NCBI GenBank assembly: GCA_007116035.1
Contig: SKJG01000087.1
Coordinates: 1-52,038 of the forward strand
Source: Thioalkalivibrio sp.
GTDB lineage: Bacteria; Pseudomonadota; Gammaproteobacteria; Ectothiorhodospirales; Ectothiorhodospiraceae
Direction: 5' to 3'
DNA: 52,038 bases
This document shows, one piece after another, positions 1 through 9,256 of the stretch (position 1 is its first letter; the number at the start of each line of letters is the position of its first letter). Position numbers and translations under genes: made by a program. Below the pieces are notes generated by a model that saw only the letters and a list, made by a program, of their open reading frames with translations, was not told the origin of the DNA and ran no database searches.

Positions 1-77
1 GACGCGCCGGCGCTGCGTTGGGCAAGTTTGAAATAGAGTGGCTATTCCTGCACTTGCCCGCCTTGCTCCGGCGCGTC
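1..77. repeat. Long nested inverted repeat (hairpin) at the window edge
   Basis: Positions 1-10 are perfectly complementary to 68-77. Inside them 20-27 pairs with 52-59, and 32-36 pairs with 42-46 around a five-base loop. The three stems nest into one extended hairpin of about 77 bases. It begins exactly at the window edge, so the outer stem may continue leftward. It could be the end of an upstream transcription unit, a structured leader, or the terminus of a small mobile repeat; the sequence does not decide. Confidence 0.6.
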
Positions 78-310
78 TGGCTGTGCTCCATAGTCACCGA
101 ACTTCCCGCATGGCCCACTAGCTTGCCATGTTTCGTCTCCAATTGGGGGGCTTTTCCTGCAGGGAAAGCGCCTCTGTACGGTGAAGGTCTGTGCGAGTCC
201 GTTCTTTCCTCGGTCGTTCGGAAAGTCCCGGGTGAAGGGACACCAATGTCCCCGTCGGCGGTGCCTGGCGCTTGCCAACAGGTCAACGAATCCCGCACGC
301 TCGAGCATCC
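78..310. other. Non-coding region upstream of the CobW-family gene
   Basis: No convincing gene lies here. Open frames on both strands lack family features and a good ribosome binding site. The stretch holds a 17-base sequence at 106-122 that recurs at 16445-16461. I compared 150-310 by eye with cobalamin and FMN riboswitch consensus elements and found only scattered short matches, so I do not call a riboswitch. No clear Zur-type palindrome was seen. Confidence 0.5.
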
Positions 311-1348
311 ATGTCTGACCCTCATGCCCCGTTCAGCAGGCCCCGGCCGATACCAACCCACCTCATCACGGGTTTCCTCGGGGTGGGCAAGACCACCGCC
401 ATTCGCCGGTTGCTCGAGCGGCGACCCAAAGAAGAGCGCTGGGCGGTCCTGATCAACGAATTCGGGGAAGTCGGCGTCGATGCGGCACTGCTGGCCGACG
501 GTGAGGTTGCCGTCCGCCAGGTGGCCGGAGGCTGCCTCTGCTGCGTCGCCAGCCAAGCCTTCACGGTCGGTCTGAACCACATCATTCGCCGGGAGCGCCC
601 CCAGCGCATCCTGGTCGAACCGACGGGCCTTGGACACCCGGCGCAAGTCATCGAGACACTGTCGGGACCGCTATACACAGCGGTGCTGGAGCTTCACGCG
701 ACCGTCACCCTGATGGACGCCCGGCACCTGGCCTCCGCCCGGCACCGTGCGCACGAGACCTGGCGTGACCAGATCCATCTGGCCGATGTGCTGGTGGCCA
801 CTAAGGCGGATCTCTACACCGAGCAGGATCGCGAGGCGTTCTTCGAGTTTGCACGCGCCCTGGACCCCCCGAAACTGCGCTCTGCGCTGGTGGCACACGG
901 CGACCTGGATCCGGCATGGCTGGAGCTGCCCCTGAGCGCGGCGCGCCGTGCCCTCTTCCCCGAAGCACATGCCTTCCTGACAGCGCATCGGTTGCAAGTT
1001 CCGGAGTCCAGTGACCCGCCACCCCCCGAAACAGGCCGCCCTGAGTGGTGGACCGCGGAATCGCGGGGCGAGGGGCATTTCGGACGTAGCTGGCGGTTTG
1101 GCCCGACGGTACAATTCGAACGCGGACGCCTCGATGAGGCCCTCCGCTGGCACGCTTGGGATCGGGTCAAGGGCGTCCTCGCTACCACCACCGGCTGGGT
1201 GAGCATCAACCGCGTCGCCGGGGTCGGTGACGTCGAGCCCCATCCGGGCACTGCGGAAGGGCGCCTGGAAATCATCGATCACAGGCCGCTGGATGGAGAG
1301 ACCCTCGATCAGAGGCTTCTGGCGGCGCGACGGCCGGTTCAACCCTGA
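311..1348 (+). CDS. CobW/P47K family GTP-binding protein (COG0523)
   Basis: A 345-residue G3E-family P-loop GTPase, a family of metal chaperones and insertases linked to zinc, cobalt/cobalamin or nitrile hydratase iron. The Walker A motif GFLGVGKTT is at 21-29. The family metal-binding signature GCLCC is at 74-78, a conserved EPTG at 103-106, and TKAD at 164-167 serves as the guanine-specificity motif. A CobW_C domain fills roughly the last 100 residues. There is no His-rich metal-storage stretch. The ATG at 311 was preferred to an in-frame start at 272 because homology begins after it. The gene stands alone, with a stem-loop directly after its stop. The metal cannot be read from sequence. 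Confidence 0.9.
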   Translation: MSDPHAPFSRPRPIPTHLITGFLGVGKTTAIRRLLERRPKEERWAVLINEFGEVGVDAALLADGEVAVRQVAGGCLCCVASQAFTVGLNHIIRRERPQRILVEPTGLGHPAQVIETLSGPLYTAVLELHATVTLMDARHLASARHRAHETWRDQIHLADVLVATKADLYTEQDREAFFEFARALDPPKLRSALVAHGDLDPAWLELPLSAARRALFPEAHAFLTAHRLQVPESSDPPPPETGRPEWWTAESRGEGHFGRSWRFGPTVQFERGRLDEALRWHAWDRVKGVLATTTGWVSINRVAGVGDVEPHPGTAEGRLEIIDHRPLDGETLDQRLLAARRPVQP

Positions 1349-1349
1349 A

Positions 1350-1376
1350 AGGGGTGCCGGCATTGCCGGAACCCCT
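1350..1376 (+). terminator. Stem-loop after the CobW-family gene
   Basis: An inverted repeat starts 2 nt after the stop codon: a six-base outer arm, one mismatch, a five-base inner arm and a three-base loop. It has no T-run, so it may be a weak terminator or only an RNA 3' end stabiliser. Confidence 0.45.
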
Positions 1377-1575
1377 GAGGCGGGTTACCTTCGTCGGACA
1401 CGATGATGGAAGCGTGTTTTGGATCGGGAGTGGCGTTGCAGCAACTGAGGAAGAAAATCGAATCGCGCGCGGGTGGCCCGGAGATCTTGGCGATGATGGT
1501 GTGGACGGCAGTCGTTGGTTCCGTGGTCCGCGAGCCGTGCAGAAGACGCTGGCATGAGGGTCTGGAGAGTCTGCT

Positions 1576-3054
1576 TTGACGTCGCGTCAGCCACATCCAG
1601 CCGTCGTTGCACAGGACCAACGTCTCTCAAGAGAGCCTGCGGATGCAGGCATTCCACGAGGTAACGGTGCCGTCCCCATACCCGGACCACGAATCCGAGC
1701 TCCGTCCGCGTATGCCCCCTTTGAGGCAGCGGTGTCGCGGCTGCTCGGGCAGGTCAAGAACTGGCGTTTTCGCGAAGGCGCGTTGCTGCGTCTGCGCGAA
1801 ACCGTCCCCGGCATCAATCTGCTGAACTGGCTGCAGGTCAACCCCCACGGTGCACGGAGCTTCTGGCAGGACCGTGAGCAAGCGACGAGCGTCGCCGGCA
1901 TCGGTGCGGCGGTCGAACTCGTGGCGAATTCCGCTCACGATCACGCGCGGCTGCTGGCAAGGATCAATGCGATCCTGGAGGGCCGCGATGCGTTCTTCCT
2001 GGGTGGCCTCGCCTTTGCCGGGGAAAACGGCAGGGACGAATGGTCCGCCTTCCCCGCTGCCCGCTTCGTGCTGCCCGCGATCGAGCTTCGCCAGCGGGGC
2101 CGGGATCGCCACCTTGCGGTGAACCTGCTGGCGGAGTCCCCCGGCGAGTTCGTGCGCATGAAGACGCACCTGATCGAACTGCTGTGCAAGCTGGAATTCC
2201 AGCCTCAGACGTTGGAAGACGCGGTTTCGCCCAGCGTGGCCCATCGCATCGACGACATGGACTTCTCGGTGTGCCGGGAGCGTGTCGGCGACATCCTAAG
2301 CAATATCGCCGAAGGCCGCCTGCACAAGGCCGTGCTGGCGCGCCGGGTCGAGCTCCGCCTGACGGCGCCTGTGGCACCCTTCAGGGTGCTGCAGCGCTGG
2401 TGCGACTCGAATCCCGGAAGCTTCGGTTTTGCCATGGAGCAGGCGAATGACCTGTTCATGGGCTGCTCGCCAGAGCGGCTCTACCGGCGGTGGGACCGCG
2501 AGATCCGGACTGAATCCCTGGCAGGAACCGTTCGCCGCGGCCTTACCCGGGAGGAAGACGCGGACATGGAACGCAGGCTGCGCGACGATCCCAAGCTGGT
2601 GCATGAACACGACCTCGTGACGCGCTTCGTGCGCAGCCAGATCGAACCCTGGGTGACGGACACCGACAGCCCAAGCGAAGCCGGTGTCTTCAAGCTGGAC
2701 CGCATCCAGCACCGCCATCTCCCGATCAGTGCCACCCTGAAGCACGGGGTGCTGGACGCTCAACTCCTGCACGCCCTGCACCCGACCCCAGCCGTCTGCG
2801 GCTTCCCACGCGGCGCCGCGCAGGCCCTGATCCGGCGGCAGGAAACGGTGCAGCGGGGCTGGTACAGCGGTGCGGTGGGCATCGTTTCGCCACACCAATC
2901 GGAGTTCGCAGTGGCCATCCGCTCGGCCTTGGTGAACCAGGATCGGATTCTTTGCTACTCGGGCGTGGGCATCGTCGACGGCTCGGATCCCGAGGCGGAA
3001 TGGAATGAGCTGGAAGCCAAGATCGAATCCTTCCTCTCCGTGCTGGGATGCTGA
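1576..3054 (+). CDS. menF: Isochorismate synthase (menaquinone pathway entry)
   Basis: Converts chorismate to isochorismate, the first menaquinone step, in the cytoplasm. 492 residues of the chorismate-binding family (MenF/EntC/DhbC). The catalytic Lys is K251 in HKAVLAR. GCSPERL is at 296-302 and ESLAGTVRRG at 313-322. HPTPAVCG lies at 402-409, and the Mg-binding C-terminal region SGVGIVDGSDPEAEWNE begins at 462. The TTG start is supported by GGAG at 1564-1567, eight bases upstream. A later GTG near 1729 is possible because the first 45 residues are poorly conserved. The stop overlaps the menD start by 7 nt. Position in a men operon separates it from entC or salicylate synthases. Confidence 0.92.
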   Translation: MTSRQPHPAVVAQDQRLSREPADAGIPRGNGAVPIPGPRIRAPSAYAPFEAAVSRLLGQVKNWRFREGALLRLRETVPGINLLNWLQVNPHGARSFWQDREQATSVAGIGAAVELVANSAHDHARLLARINAILEGRDAFFLGGLAFAGENGRDEWSAFPAARFVLPAIELRQRGRDRHLAVNLLAESPGEFVRMKTHLIELLCKLEFQPQTLEDAVSPSVAHRIDDMDFSVCRERVGDILSNIAEGRLHKAVLARRVELRLTAPVAPFRVLQRWCDSNPGSFGFAMEQANDLFMGCSPERLYRRWDREIRTESLAGTVRRGLTREEDADMERRLRDDPKLVHEHDLVTRFVRSQIEPWVTDTDSPSEAGVFKLDRIQHRHLPISATLKHGVLDAQLLHALHPTPAVCGFPRGAAQALIRRQETVQRGWYSGAVGIVSPHQSEFAVAIRSALVNQDRILCYSGVGIVDGSDPEAEWNELEAKIESFLSVLGC

Positions 3055-4748
3055 AACATACGGGTTTCAGCGATATCAATGAGGCTTGGGCATATGTGCT
3101 GATCGATCGGCTGCATCGCCTGCACGGGATCCAGGACCTCTGCATCGCCCCCGGCAGCCGCAGCGCGCCCCTCGTTCTGGCCGCAGCGCGTTACCGCCGG
3201 GATCACCCCGGTCTCGCGCTGCATACCCACTTCGACGAGCGCGCCCTCGCCTTTTATGCGCTGGGGTTGGCCAAATCGGCTCGAAAGCCCGTCGCCATCG
3301 TCACCACCTCCGGAACGGCGGTGGCCAATCTGCACCCCGCCATGGTGGAGGCCTTCGAGGATCACCTGCCCCTCGTCGCGGTCAGCGCCGACCGCCCCGC
3401 GGAGCTGCACGGCTGTGGCGCGAACCAGACCATCAACCAACAGGGGATCTTCGCGACCCACCTCCGCGGCGAGCTCCGGCTGCCCACTCCCGACCCGTCC
3501 TGGTCGGCAGGCCGCCTGGGCCGGGAACTCGACGATGTTCTCCGCCGGCTGCACGGCATGGACGCAGGTCCCGTGCACATCAACGCGCCCTTCCGTGAAC
3601 CCCTGTACGGAGCACCGGGCCAGCAGGACTTCAGCGCCTGGCTGGCGGAACTCGAGGACCGCAGCCACGGGAACCCGGAGCTCCTGGAACCGGAGAGCAC
3701 GCCCCGCCTAACCGGCCCTCTGCTGCTCGTGGCCGGGCGGCTCGAATCCGAAGAGGCCGATGCCGTACTCGCGCTCGGGCAACGCTTCGGGATCCCCATC
3801 GTGGCCGACATCGCCAGCCAGCTGCGCCTGCTGCGCGACCCCGCCGTGCTGGAAGGACCGGACCTCCTGTTTGCCAGCCCGCGCGGCCGGGCTGCACTGG
3901 AAGGCGTGGAACAGGTGCTCCAATTTGGCGGGCGCCTGACGGGGAAGCGTCTCAACCAGTGGCTTTCGGCGTTTGCGGGCCCACGTTGGCTGGTCAGCCG
4001 CCACTCCACCCATCTGGACCCGGAACACAGGGCCGTTGCGATTCAGGCGGATATCCCCGCCTTTTGCCGGAAACTCGTCGTGCCCCGGCAGCTGGACCTC
4101 GGACTGACGCCTATCGCCCGGCAGCTGAGCGCCCGCGTGGACAGTTTTCTCGCAGAGAGCTTCTCGGAACTCGCGGCCGCCCGCATCGTCAGCGAGGAGA
4201 TTCCGCCGTCCATGGCACTACTGCCGGGCAACAGCCTCAGCATCCGCCTCATGGACATGTTCGCTCGCTCCCGGTTTGGCAACGCCTGCGTGACCAACCG
4301 GGGTGCCAGCGGCATCGACGGCCTGCTCGCCACCGCCTGCGGTTTCGTCCGAAGGTATCCAACTGGGATGACGCTGTTGCTTGGCGATCTTTCCCTATTG
4401 CACGACCTGAACAGCCTGGCCCTGGCCGCGCGCAGTCCGGGACCCCTGGTGATCGTGGTGCTCAACAACGACGGCGGTGGGATCTTCAACCTGCTGCCCG
4501 CGAAGGAACAGGGCGAGTGGTTCAAGACCCTGTTTCAGCTTCCCCACGGCCTGAATTTCCAACAGGCCGCTGCGCAGTTCGGCGTGCGCTACGCGTGCCC
4601 CTGCTCGGCCCCGGCGCTGCGCACGGAGTATGTCGAAGCCTGCGCACGACAGGGCTGCACGCTGATCGAGCTGCGGTTTGCACCGGGCCACAGCGCGGAA
4701 CTGCTGCAGCAACTGACCCGTCGGCTCGAGGCAGACCAAGCGTGCTGA
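3048..4748 (+). CDS. menD: SEPHCHC synthase (2-succinyl-5-enolpyruvyl-6-hydroxy-3-cyclohexene-1-carboxylate synthase)
   Basis: ThDP- and Mg-dependent enzyme that joins 2-oxoglutarate-derived succinic semialdehyde to isochorismate. 566 residues, the usual length. PGSRSAP at 35-41 and HFDERALAFYALG at 61-73 form the conserved N-terminal PYR-domain core carrying the catalytic Glu. SADRP is at 113-117. The ThDP metal-binding motif runs from GDLS (446) to NNDGGGIFN (473 onward). Start and stop both overlap neighbours by 7 nt (menF before, menH after), which suggests translational coupling along the operon. No unusual substitutions were seen in the motifs checked. Confidence 0.95.
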   Translation: MLKHTGFSDINEAWAYVLIDRLHRLHGIQDLCIAPGSRSAPLVLAAARYRRDHPGLALHTHFDERALAFYALGLAKSARKPVAIVTTSGTAVANLHPAMVEAFEDHLPLVAVSADRPAELHGCGANQTINQQGIFATHLRGELRLPTPDPSWSAGRLGRELDDVLRRLHGMDAGPVHINAPFREPLYGAPGQQDFSAWLAELEDRSHGNPELLEPESTPRLTGPLLLVAGRLESEEADAVLALGQRFGIPIVADIASQLRLLRDPAVLEGPDLLFASPRGRAALEGVEQVLQFGGRLTGKRLNQWLSAFAGPRWLVSRHSTHLDPEHRAVAIQADIPAFCRKLVVPRQLDLGLTPIARQLSARVDSFLAESFSELAAARIVSEEIPPSMALLPGNSLSIRLMDMFARSRFGNACVTNRGASGIDGLLATACGFVRRYPTGMTLLLGDLSLLHDLNSLALAARSPGPLVIVVLNNDGGGIFNLLPAKEQGEWFKTLFQLPHGLNFQQAAAQFGVRYACPCSAPALRTEYVEACARQGCTLIELRFAPGHSAELLQQLTRRLEADQAC

Positions 4749-5527
4749 AGGCCGGAGCTGCCGAGCATCCGACGGTCGTGATGCTGCACGGCTTCCTGGG
4801 TACGGGACGAGACTGGGGCGATGTGGCGCGCTTTCTGCAGCCCGGGTTCCGCTGTCTGTTGCCGGATCTGCCCGGGCACGATGGCAGACCCCTGGATCCG
4901 GTGGTTGGAGAGGACGCCTTCGCAGCCTATTCGGGATTGCTGTGGCGGAACCTGGAACCGCTGTTGCCGCCCCGGTTTGCCCTGGTCGGCTATTCGCTGG
5001 GTGGACGGCTGGCATTGGATCTCGCCTGCCGGCATCCGCATCGGATCAGTGCCCTCGTGCTCGAAGCGGCCCACCCCGGCCTCCCGCTGGCCGGGGAGCG
5101 CGCGGAACGTGCCGTCATCGACGCCGACTGGGCGCGCCGGTTCGAGGCGGAACCCTGGCCGCGGGTGCTGGAGGACTGGTATCGGCAGCCGGTGTTCGCA
5201 TCGCTCTCCGACGAGCAACGCCGCGCCTTCATCGTGCGCCGCTCCGCGCAGTCGCCGGGAATCCTCTCGGAAGTGCTGCGTTCCACCAGCCTGGCCCGGC
5301 AGCCCAACCGCTGGGATGACCTGCCACGGCTCGCCATGCCCATCGGATTCCTGGTGGGGCGGCTGGACGGGAAATTCTGCGCGATCGGCGAACGGATCGC
5401 CGGGTTGATCCCCAACCTGACCCTTGTCAAACTCGATGGCCTCGGGCATAACTGCCATGCCCTGGTGCCCGAAGCGGTGGCGGGGTTCATTCGTCGCATG
5501 TGCACTGCCGAGCACGCCTCTTCATGA
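4742..5527 (+). CDS. menH: SHCHC synthase (2-succinyl-6-hydroxy-2,4-cyclohexadiene-1-carboxylate synthase)
   Basis: Alpha/beta-hydrolase that eliminates pyruvate from SEPHCHC. 261 residues from a GTG start lying in a 7-nt overlap with the menD stop. The frame stays open far upstream, but that part is a shadow of menD. The catalytic triad is visible: S85 in GYSLGG, D209 in GRLDG, H236 in [15 protein letters not shown] at 15-22 forms the oxyanion-hole region. The spacing agrees closely with Escherichia coli MenH (S86, D210, H232). Position between menD and menB matches the E. coli gene order. Confidence 0.92.
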   Translation: MLKAGAAEHPTVVMLHGFLGTGRDWGDVARFLQPGFRCLLPDLPGHDGRPLDPVVGEDAFAAYSGLLWRNLEPLLPPRFALVGYSLGGRLALDLACRHPHRISALVLEAAHPGLPLAGERAERAVIDADWARRFEAEPWPRVLEDWYRQPVFASLSDEQRRAFIVRRSAQSPGILSEVLRSTSLARQPNRWDDLPRLAMPIGFLVGRLDGKFCAIGERIAGLIPNLTLVKLDGLGHNCHALVPEAVAGFIRRMCTAEHASS

Positions 5528-6381
5528 AACCATCCGCTGCCGATTTCACCTCCATCGTCCCTGCCCTCGACTGGCAGGATTGTTCCGGTGATTACCGCGA
5601 CATCCGTTATCACAAGGCGGAGGGGATCGCGAAGATCACCATCAACCGCCCCGAGGTCCGCAATGCCTTCCGGCCGATCACGGTCAAGGAGATGCAGCAG
5701 GCGCTGGCCGATGCCCGCCTCGACGACAAGATCGGGGTGGTCATCCTGACGGGCCAGGGTGACCTGGCGTTCTGCTCCGGTGGGGATCAGCGGGTCCGGG
5801 GCGACTCGGGCTACCGGGACGAGGCAGGCGTCCATCACCTGAACGTGCTGGACCTGCAGCGGGACATCCGCAGCTGTCCCAAACCCGTGATTGCCATGGT
5901 CGCGGGCTATGCCATCGGCGGTGGACATGTCCTGCACGTCATCTGCGATCTGACCATTGCTGCGGAGAACGCCCGTTTTGGCCAGACCGGCCCGAAGGTC
6001 GGGTCCTTCGACGGCGGCTTCGGCGCCAGTTACCTCGCCAGCGTCGTGGGCCAAAAGAAGGCTCGGGAGATCTGGTTCCTGTGCCGCCAGTACGATGCCC
6101 GTGAAGCCCTGGACATGGGGCTTGTGAACACGGTCGTTCCGCTGGCGGAACTGGAAAGGGAAACGGTGGCGTGGTGTCGGAAGATCCTGGAGCATTCCCC
6201 GATCGCCCTGCGGATGCTCAAGTCCGCGTTCAATGCCGGGACCGACGGCCAGGCGGGTATCCAGGAACTCGCGGGGAACGCCACCATGCTGTTTTACATG
6301 ACCGAGGAAGGGCAGGAAGGGCGCAACGCCTACCTGGAAAAACGCAGGCCGGACTTCGGCAAGTTCAAGCGGCAGCCATGA
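5524..6381 (+). CDS. menB: 1,4-dihydroxy-2-naphthoyl-CoA synthase
   Basis: Crotonase-fold enzyme that closes the second naphthoquinone ring from o-succinylbenzoyl-CoA. 285 residues starting at the ATG in an ATGA overlap with menH. Oxyanion-hole segments are SGGDQ at 85-89 and [11 protein letters not shown] at 128-138. [12 protein letters not shown] at 154-165 carries G156 and D163; a Gly at 156 is the hallmark of the bicarbonate-dependent type I enzymes. The C-terminal region from about residue 165 is nearly identical to what I recall of E. coli MenB, including the ending FGKFKRQP. Confidence 0.96.
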   Translation: MKPSAADFTSIVPALDWQDCSGDYRDIRYHKAEGIAKITINRPEVRNAFRPITVKEMQQALADARLDDKIGVVILTGQGDLAFCSGGDQRVRGDSGYRDEAGVHHLNVLDLQRDIRSCPKPVIAMVAGYAIGGGHVLHVICDLTIAAENARFGQTGPKVGSFDGGFGASYLASVVGQKKAREIWFLCRQYDAREALDMGLVNTVVPLAELERETVAWCRKILEHSPIALRMLKSAFNAGTDGQAGIQELAGNATMLFYMTEEGQEGRNAYLEKRRPDFGKFKRQP

Positions 6382-7388
6382 TCGCGGCGCCCCTCGGGGC
6401 GGTGACGCGCCTGGACCTGTGGGGCTACCGGGTGCCGCTGAACGCTCCCCTGCGACTGGGCCGCCGGACCATCGACGAGCGCGCCGGCCTGTTACTGGAA
6501 TGGCAGCAGGCCGAGGGCCGGGTCGTCTGGTCCGAGATTGCGCCGCTGCCGGAATTCAGTCGGGAATCCTTGCAGGACTGCATCCGCCAGTGCCGGGCGT
6601 TTTTTGCGAACCTCGGCTTCGAAGATGTGGATGGGCTGCTGGCTGCAGTGTCCGACGCGCTCGCGCCTGCGGTGCGTTTCGGTCTGGAGAGCGGTTGCCT
6701 GCAGCTGACCCAGCCCCTGCCCTCGCCTCCCCGCATCCGTAGTTGCAGGCTTCTCGACACGGACGCGGTGATCCACGCCGAGGCGCTGACGCCGACCTGC
6801 GTCAAGCTCAAGGTCGGACACGCGGACTTGGAGACCGATCTCGACCGCATCCGACGGGTCCTCGATGCGATGGCACCGAGCATACGGCTACGTCTGGACG
6901 CGAATCAGAGCTGGTCGCTGGAACAGGCGGGGGAGCTCTGCGCCGCGGTCGACGCTCGGCGGATCGACTACCTGGAGGAGCCGCTCAGGCCCGGTCTTTC
7001 CTACGCCGGCTGGGCCGATCGAACCGAAATTCCCTTCGCCTGGGATGAGTCCCTGCGTCAGGACTCCCTGCCGGATCTCGATACGCCCGGCCTCGGCGCG
7101 CTGGTGTTGAAACCGATGCTCGCGGGCCTTGCCAAAACGCGTGACCTGGTCGATCAAGCCCGCGTCCGCGGCATCAAGGCCGTGCTCAGCGCCGCGTACG
7201 AGTCCAATCTCAGCCTCGACTTTTATGCCCGCCTGGCGGCCTTCTGGGGCATGGAGGGGCCGCACGGGCTCGATACCTTCCGTCCGTTTTCCACGGCACT
7301 GCTGCAGCCGCCGCGGTACCTGGAGGATCCGATCGTGCGCCCTGTCCTGGGCAGGAACGGGCTGGAACACCTGGATCGGCTTCTGTGA
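6378..7388 (+). CDS. menC: o-Succinylbenzoate synthase
   Basis: Enolase-superfamily dehydratase that converts SHCHC to o-succinylbenzoate. 336 residues from the ATG in an ATGA overlap with menB; the open frame upstream is a menB shadow. The active-site set is complete: K143/K145 in KLKVG, metal ligands D174 (DANQSW), E200 (LEEPL) and D223 (WDES), and K245 in LKPML. The N-terminal capping domain fills roughly residues 1-110. Gene order menB-menC-menE is the E. coli order. Confidence 0.94.
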   Translation: MIAAPLGAVTRLDLWGYRVPLNAPLRLGRRTIDERAGLLLEWQQAEGRVVWSEIAPLPEFSRESLQDCIRQCRAFFANLGFEDVDGLLAAVSDALAPAVRFGLESGCLQLTQPLPSPPRIRSCRLLDTDAVIHAEALTPTCVKLKVGHADLETDLDRIRRVLDAMAPSIRLRLDANQSWSLEQAGELCAAVDARRIDYLEEPLRPGLSYAGWADRTEIPFAWDESLRQDSLPDLDTPGLGALVLKPMLAGLAKTRDLVDQARVRGIKAVLSAAYESNLSLDFYARLAAFWGMEGPHGLDTFRPFSTALLQPPRYLEDPIVRPVLGRNGLEHLDRLL

Positions 7389-8740
7389 ACGTCGCGACGC
7401 AGCCCTGCCTCCTGCGCGTCGGGGCGCGGCGCTTCGGGGATGCCCCGGCCCTGCTCGGCCCGGGCGATCGGCTGACGTTCCGCGAACTGGATCATCGCGT
7501 CAGCGAACGCGCCCGGACGCTAACGACGATCGCGAGCCCGGGGGTCTGGATGGCACTGAAGGCCGCGCACAGCATCGATGGCCTGATCGAGTTCCTGGCC
7601 CTGTTACGTGCCGGCTTCCGTGTGCTGCTGGTGAATCCCACCCAGCCGGAGGCGCCACTCCGACTGCTGATGACCCGCAATCGGATCGGGCGACTGCTCG
7701 ACCCTGATGGCGATCCGCTGCCGGACAGGGGAGGCGCCGGTCGAAGCCTCCCTGGAGCGGAGACGCTCGCGTTTGTTAACGAGGCGCCCTGCACGGGAAT
7801 TTTGACTTCCGGGTCCACCGGTGTACCGAAGGTCGCGGTGCACAGTTACCGGAACCATGTCCTAAGCGCGGCGGGGTCTGCCACCGTCATGCCCCTGGAG
7901 CCCGGAGACCGATACCTGCTCTCGCTTCCCTGGTTCCACGTCGCCGGGGTTGCGGTCCTGTTTCGGTGCCTGCTGGGCGGCGCGGCCCTGGTCATCGGCG
8001 GGCGTCCCGAGGATCCCGAATTCCTGCGGGACCTGCGGATCTCCCACGTCTCGATGGTCGAGGCGCAGTTCCGGCGGCTGCTCGGCCGGCAGGCTCCGCT
8101 CCCGCGTCTTCGCGGTGTGTTACTCGGCGGTGGTCCGGTGCAGCCGACCTTGCTGCGCTCGGCCCGCGACCGCGGTCTGCCGGCGTGGATGACCTACGGA
8201 CTCACCGAGATGAGCTCCCAGGTGATCGCCCACGGGCCGGACGGCAGAGCCCGGCTACTGCCACACCGCGAGTGCCGCATTGCCGGCGATGGGGAGATCC
8301 TGGTGCGTGGGGACACCCTGTTCCTCGGGTATCTGGAAGACGGCAGGGTGGTCCCGGCCACCGATGCCGATGGCTGGTTCCATACACGCGATCTGGGATA
8401 CTGGGACGAGGGAATGTTTCAGGTGCTGGGGCGCCGGGACCATCAGTTCATCAGCGGCGGCGAGAACGTCCAGCCCGAGCGTATCGAGGACGTGTTGCAC
8501 CGGCATCCGGCGATTGCCCAGGCCGTCGTGGTGCCGCGCGCCGATGCGGAATTCGGCCAGCGGCCGGTGGCCTTCCTCGACGCCACCGGGGAGATCGAGC
8601 ACGATGCCCTTCGAACCTGGCTGCGGCAGTACCTGAACGCCTGGGAACTGCCCGTGGCCTTCCATCCCCTGCCTCGCAGCGAAGACATGAAGATCCGGCG
8701 CGCGGATCTCGTGGCACTCGCGGCGCGCGGCACCCCTTGA
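7385..8740 (+). CDS. menE: o-Succinylbenzoate-CoA ligase
   Basis: ANL-superfamily acyl-CoA synthetase that activates o-succinylbenzoate with ATP and CoA. 451 residues from a GTG start overlapping the menC stop as GTGA. The P-loop TSGSTGVPK is at 141-149, YGLTEMSS is the A5 motif, and TRDLGYWDEG carries the ribose-binding Asp. The small C-terminal domain ends with SEDMKIRR, with a Lys where family members place the adenylation Lys. Length is typical for MenE. Confidence 0.93.
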   Translation: MNVATQPCLLRVGARRFGDAPALLGPGDRLTFRELDHRVSERARTLTTIASPGVWMALKAAHSIDGLIEFLALLRAGFRVLLVNPTQPEAPLRLLMTRNRIGRLLDPDGDPLPDRGGAGRSLPGAETLAFVNEAPCTGILTSGSTGVPKVAVHSYRNHVLSAAGSATVMPLEPGDRYLLSLPWFHVAGVAVLFRCLLGGAALVIGGRPEDPEFLRDLRISHVSMVEAQFRRLLGRQAPLPRLRGVLLGGGPVQPTLLRSARDRGLPAWMTYGLTEMSSQVIAHGPDGRARLLPHRECRIAGDGEILVRGDTLFLGYLEDGRVVPATDADGWFHTRDLGYWDEGMFQVLGRRDHQFISGGENVQPERIEDVLHRHPAIAQAVVVPRADAEFGQRPVAFLDATGEIEHDALRTWLRQYLNAWELPVAFHPLPRSEDMKIRRADLVALAARGTP

Positions 8741-8750
8741 CGGAGCTCCT

Positions 8751-9173
8751 ATGGCGATCTGGAAGAAACCCGTGGACCTCGAAGCCCTGAACGAGGCCAA
8801 CCGCAACACCCTGATGGATGTCTTGGGTATCCGTATCACGGCCGTGGAGGACGACGCCCTCTACGGGACCCTGCCGGTGGATGAACGCACCCGCCAGCCC
8901 TTCGGCTTCCTGCACGGCGGCGCGTCTGTGGCCCTGGCGGAGACCCTGGGCAGCATCGCCGCCAATCTGGCGTCGGAGCCGGGTTTCGTATCCATGGGCC
9001 TCGAGATCAGCGCCAATCACGTAAAGGCGGTGCGCGCGGGCCTGATTACCGGATGTGCCCGCTCGGTGAGCATCGGCCGGACGATTCAGGTCTGGGACGT
9101 GAACATCGTCACCGAGCAGCGGGAACTGGTCTGCGCGTCCCGGCTCACGGTGTTGGTGCGCGAAACCCGATGA
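8751..9173 (+). CDS. menI: 1,4-Dihydroxy-2-naphthoyl-CoA thioesterase (hotdog fold)
   Basis: 140-residue PaaI/YdiI-type hotdog thioesterase. LHGGASVALAETLGS at 54-68 contains the catalytic Glu (E64) and the conserved H55. DERTRQPFG just before it is also as in E. coli YdiI, the characterised DHNA-CoA thioesterase. Ten bases separate it from menE, with CGGAG ahead of the ATG. Location as the last gene of the men operon strongly supports hydrolysis of DHNA-CoA to DHNA, the substrate of MenA. MenA and the final methyltransferase (MenG/UbiE) are not in the window. Confidence 0.9.
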   Translation: MAIWKKPVDLEALNEANRNTLMDVLGIRITAVEDDALYGTLPVDERTRQPFGFLHGGASVALAETLGSIAANLASEPGFVSMGLEISANHVKAVRAGLITGCARSVSIGRTIQVWDVNIVTEQRELVCASRLTVLVRETR

Positions 9174-9214
9174 CGAAACGGGTTTACGAGGTCAACGCTC
9201 ACGGCTGACGCCGA

Positions 9215-9234
9215 GACCCCGACGAAACGGGGTC
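9215..9234. terminator. Stem-loop between convergent menI and a small membrane gene
   Basis: Positions 9215-9221 pair with 9228-9234 (7 bp, six-base loop) in the gap between the two convergent genes. GC-rich, no T-run on either side; it could serve both directions. Confidence 0.45.
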
Positions 9235-9256
9235 CCGGTTCAACGCATGGGAAACC

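Noticed and set aside
42-308. 88-residue minus-strand open frame upstream of the CobW-family gene
   Set aside because: No ribosome binding site, no domain, composition typical of chance frames in GC-rich DNA; it crosses the long hairpin.
150-310. Possible cobalamin or FMN riboswitch ahead of the CobW-family gene
   Set aside because: Short stretches resemble parts of each consensus (GGTGAA-type and CCGTCGGCGGT-type), but the remaining conserved helices and the B12 box are absent.
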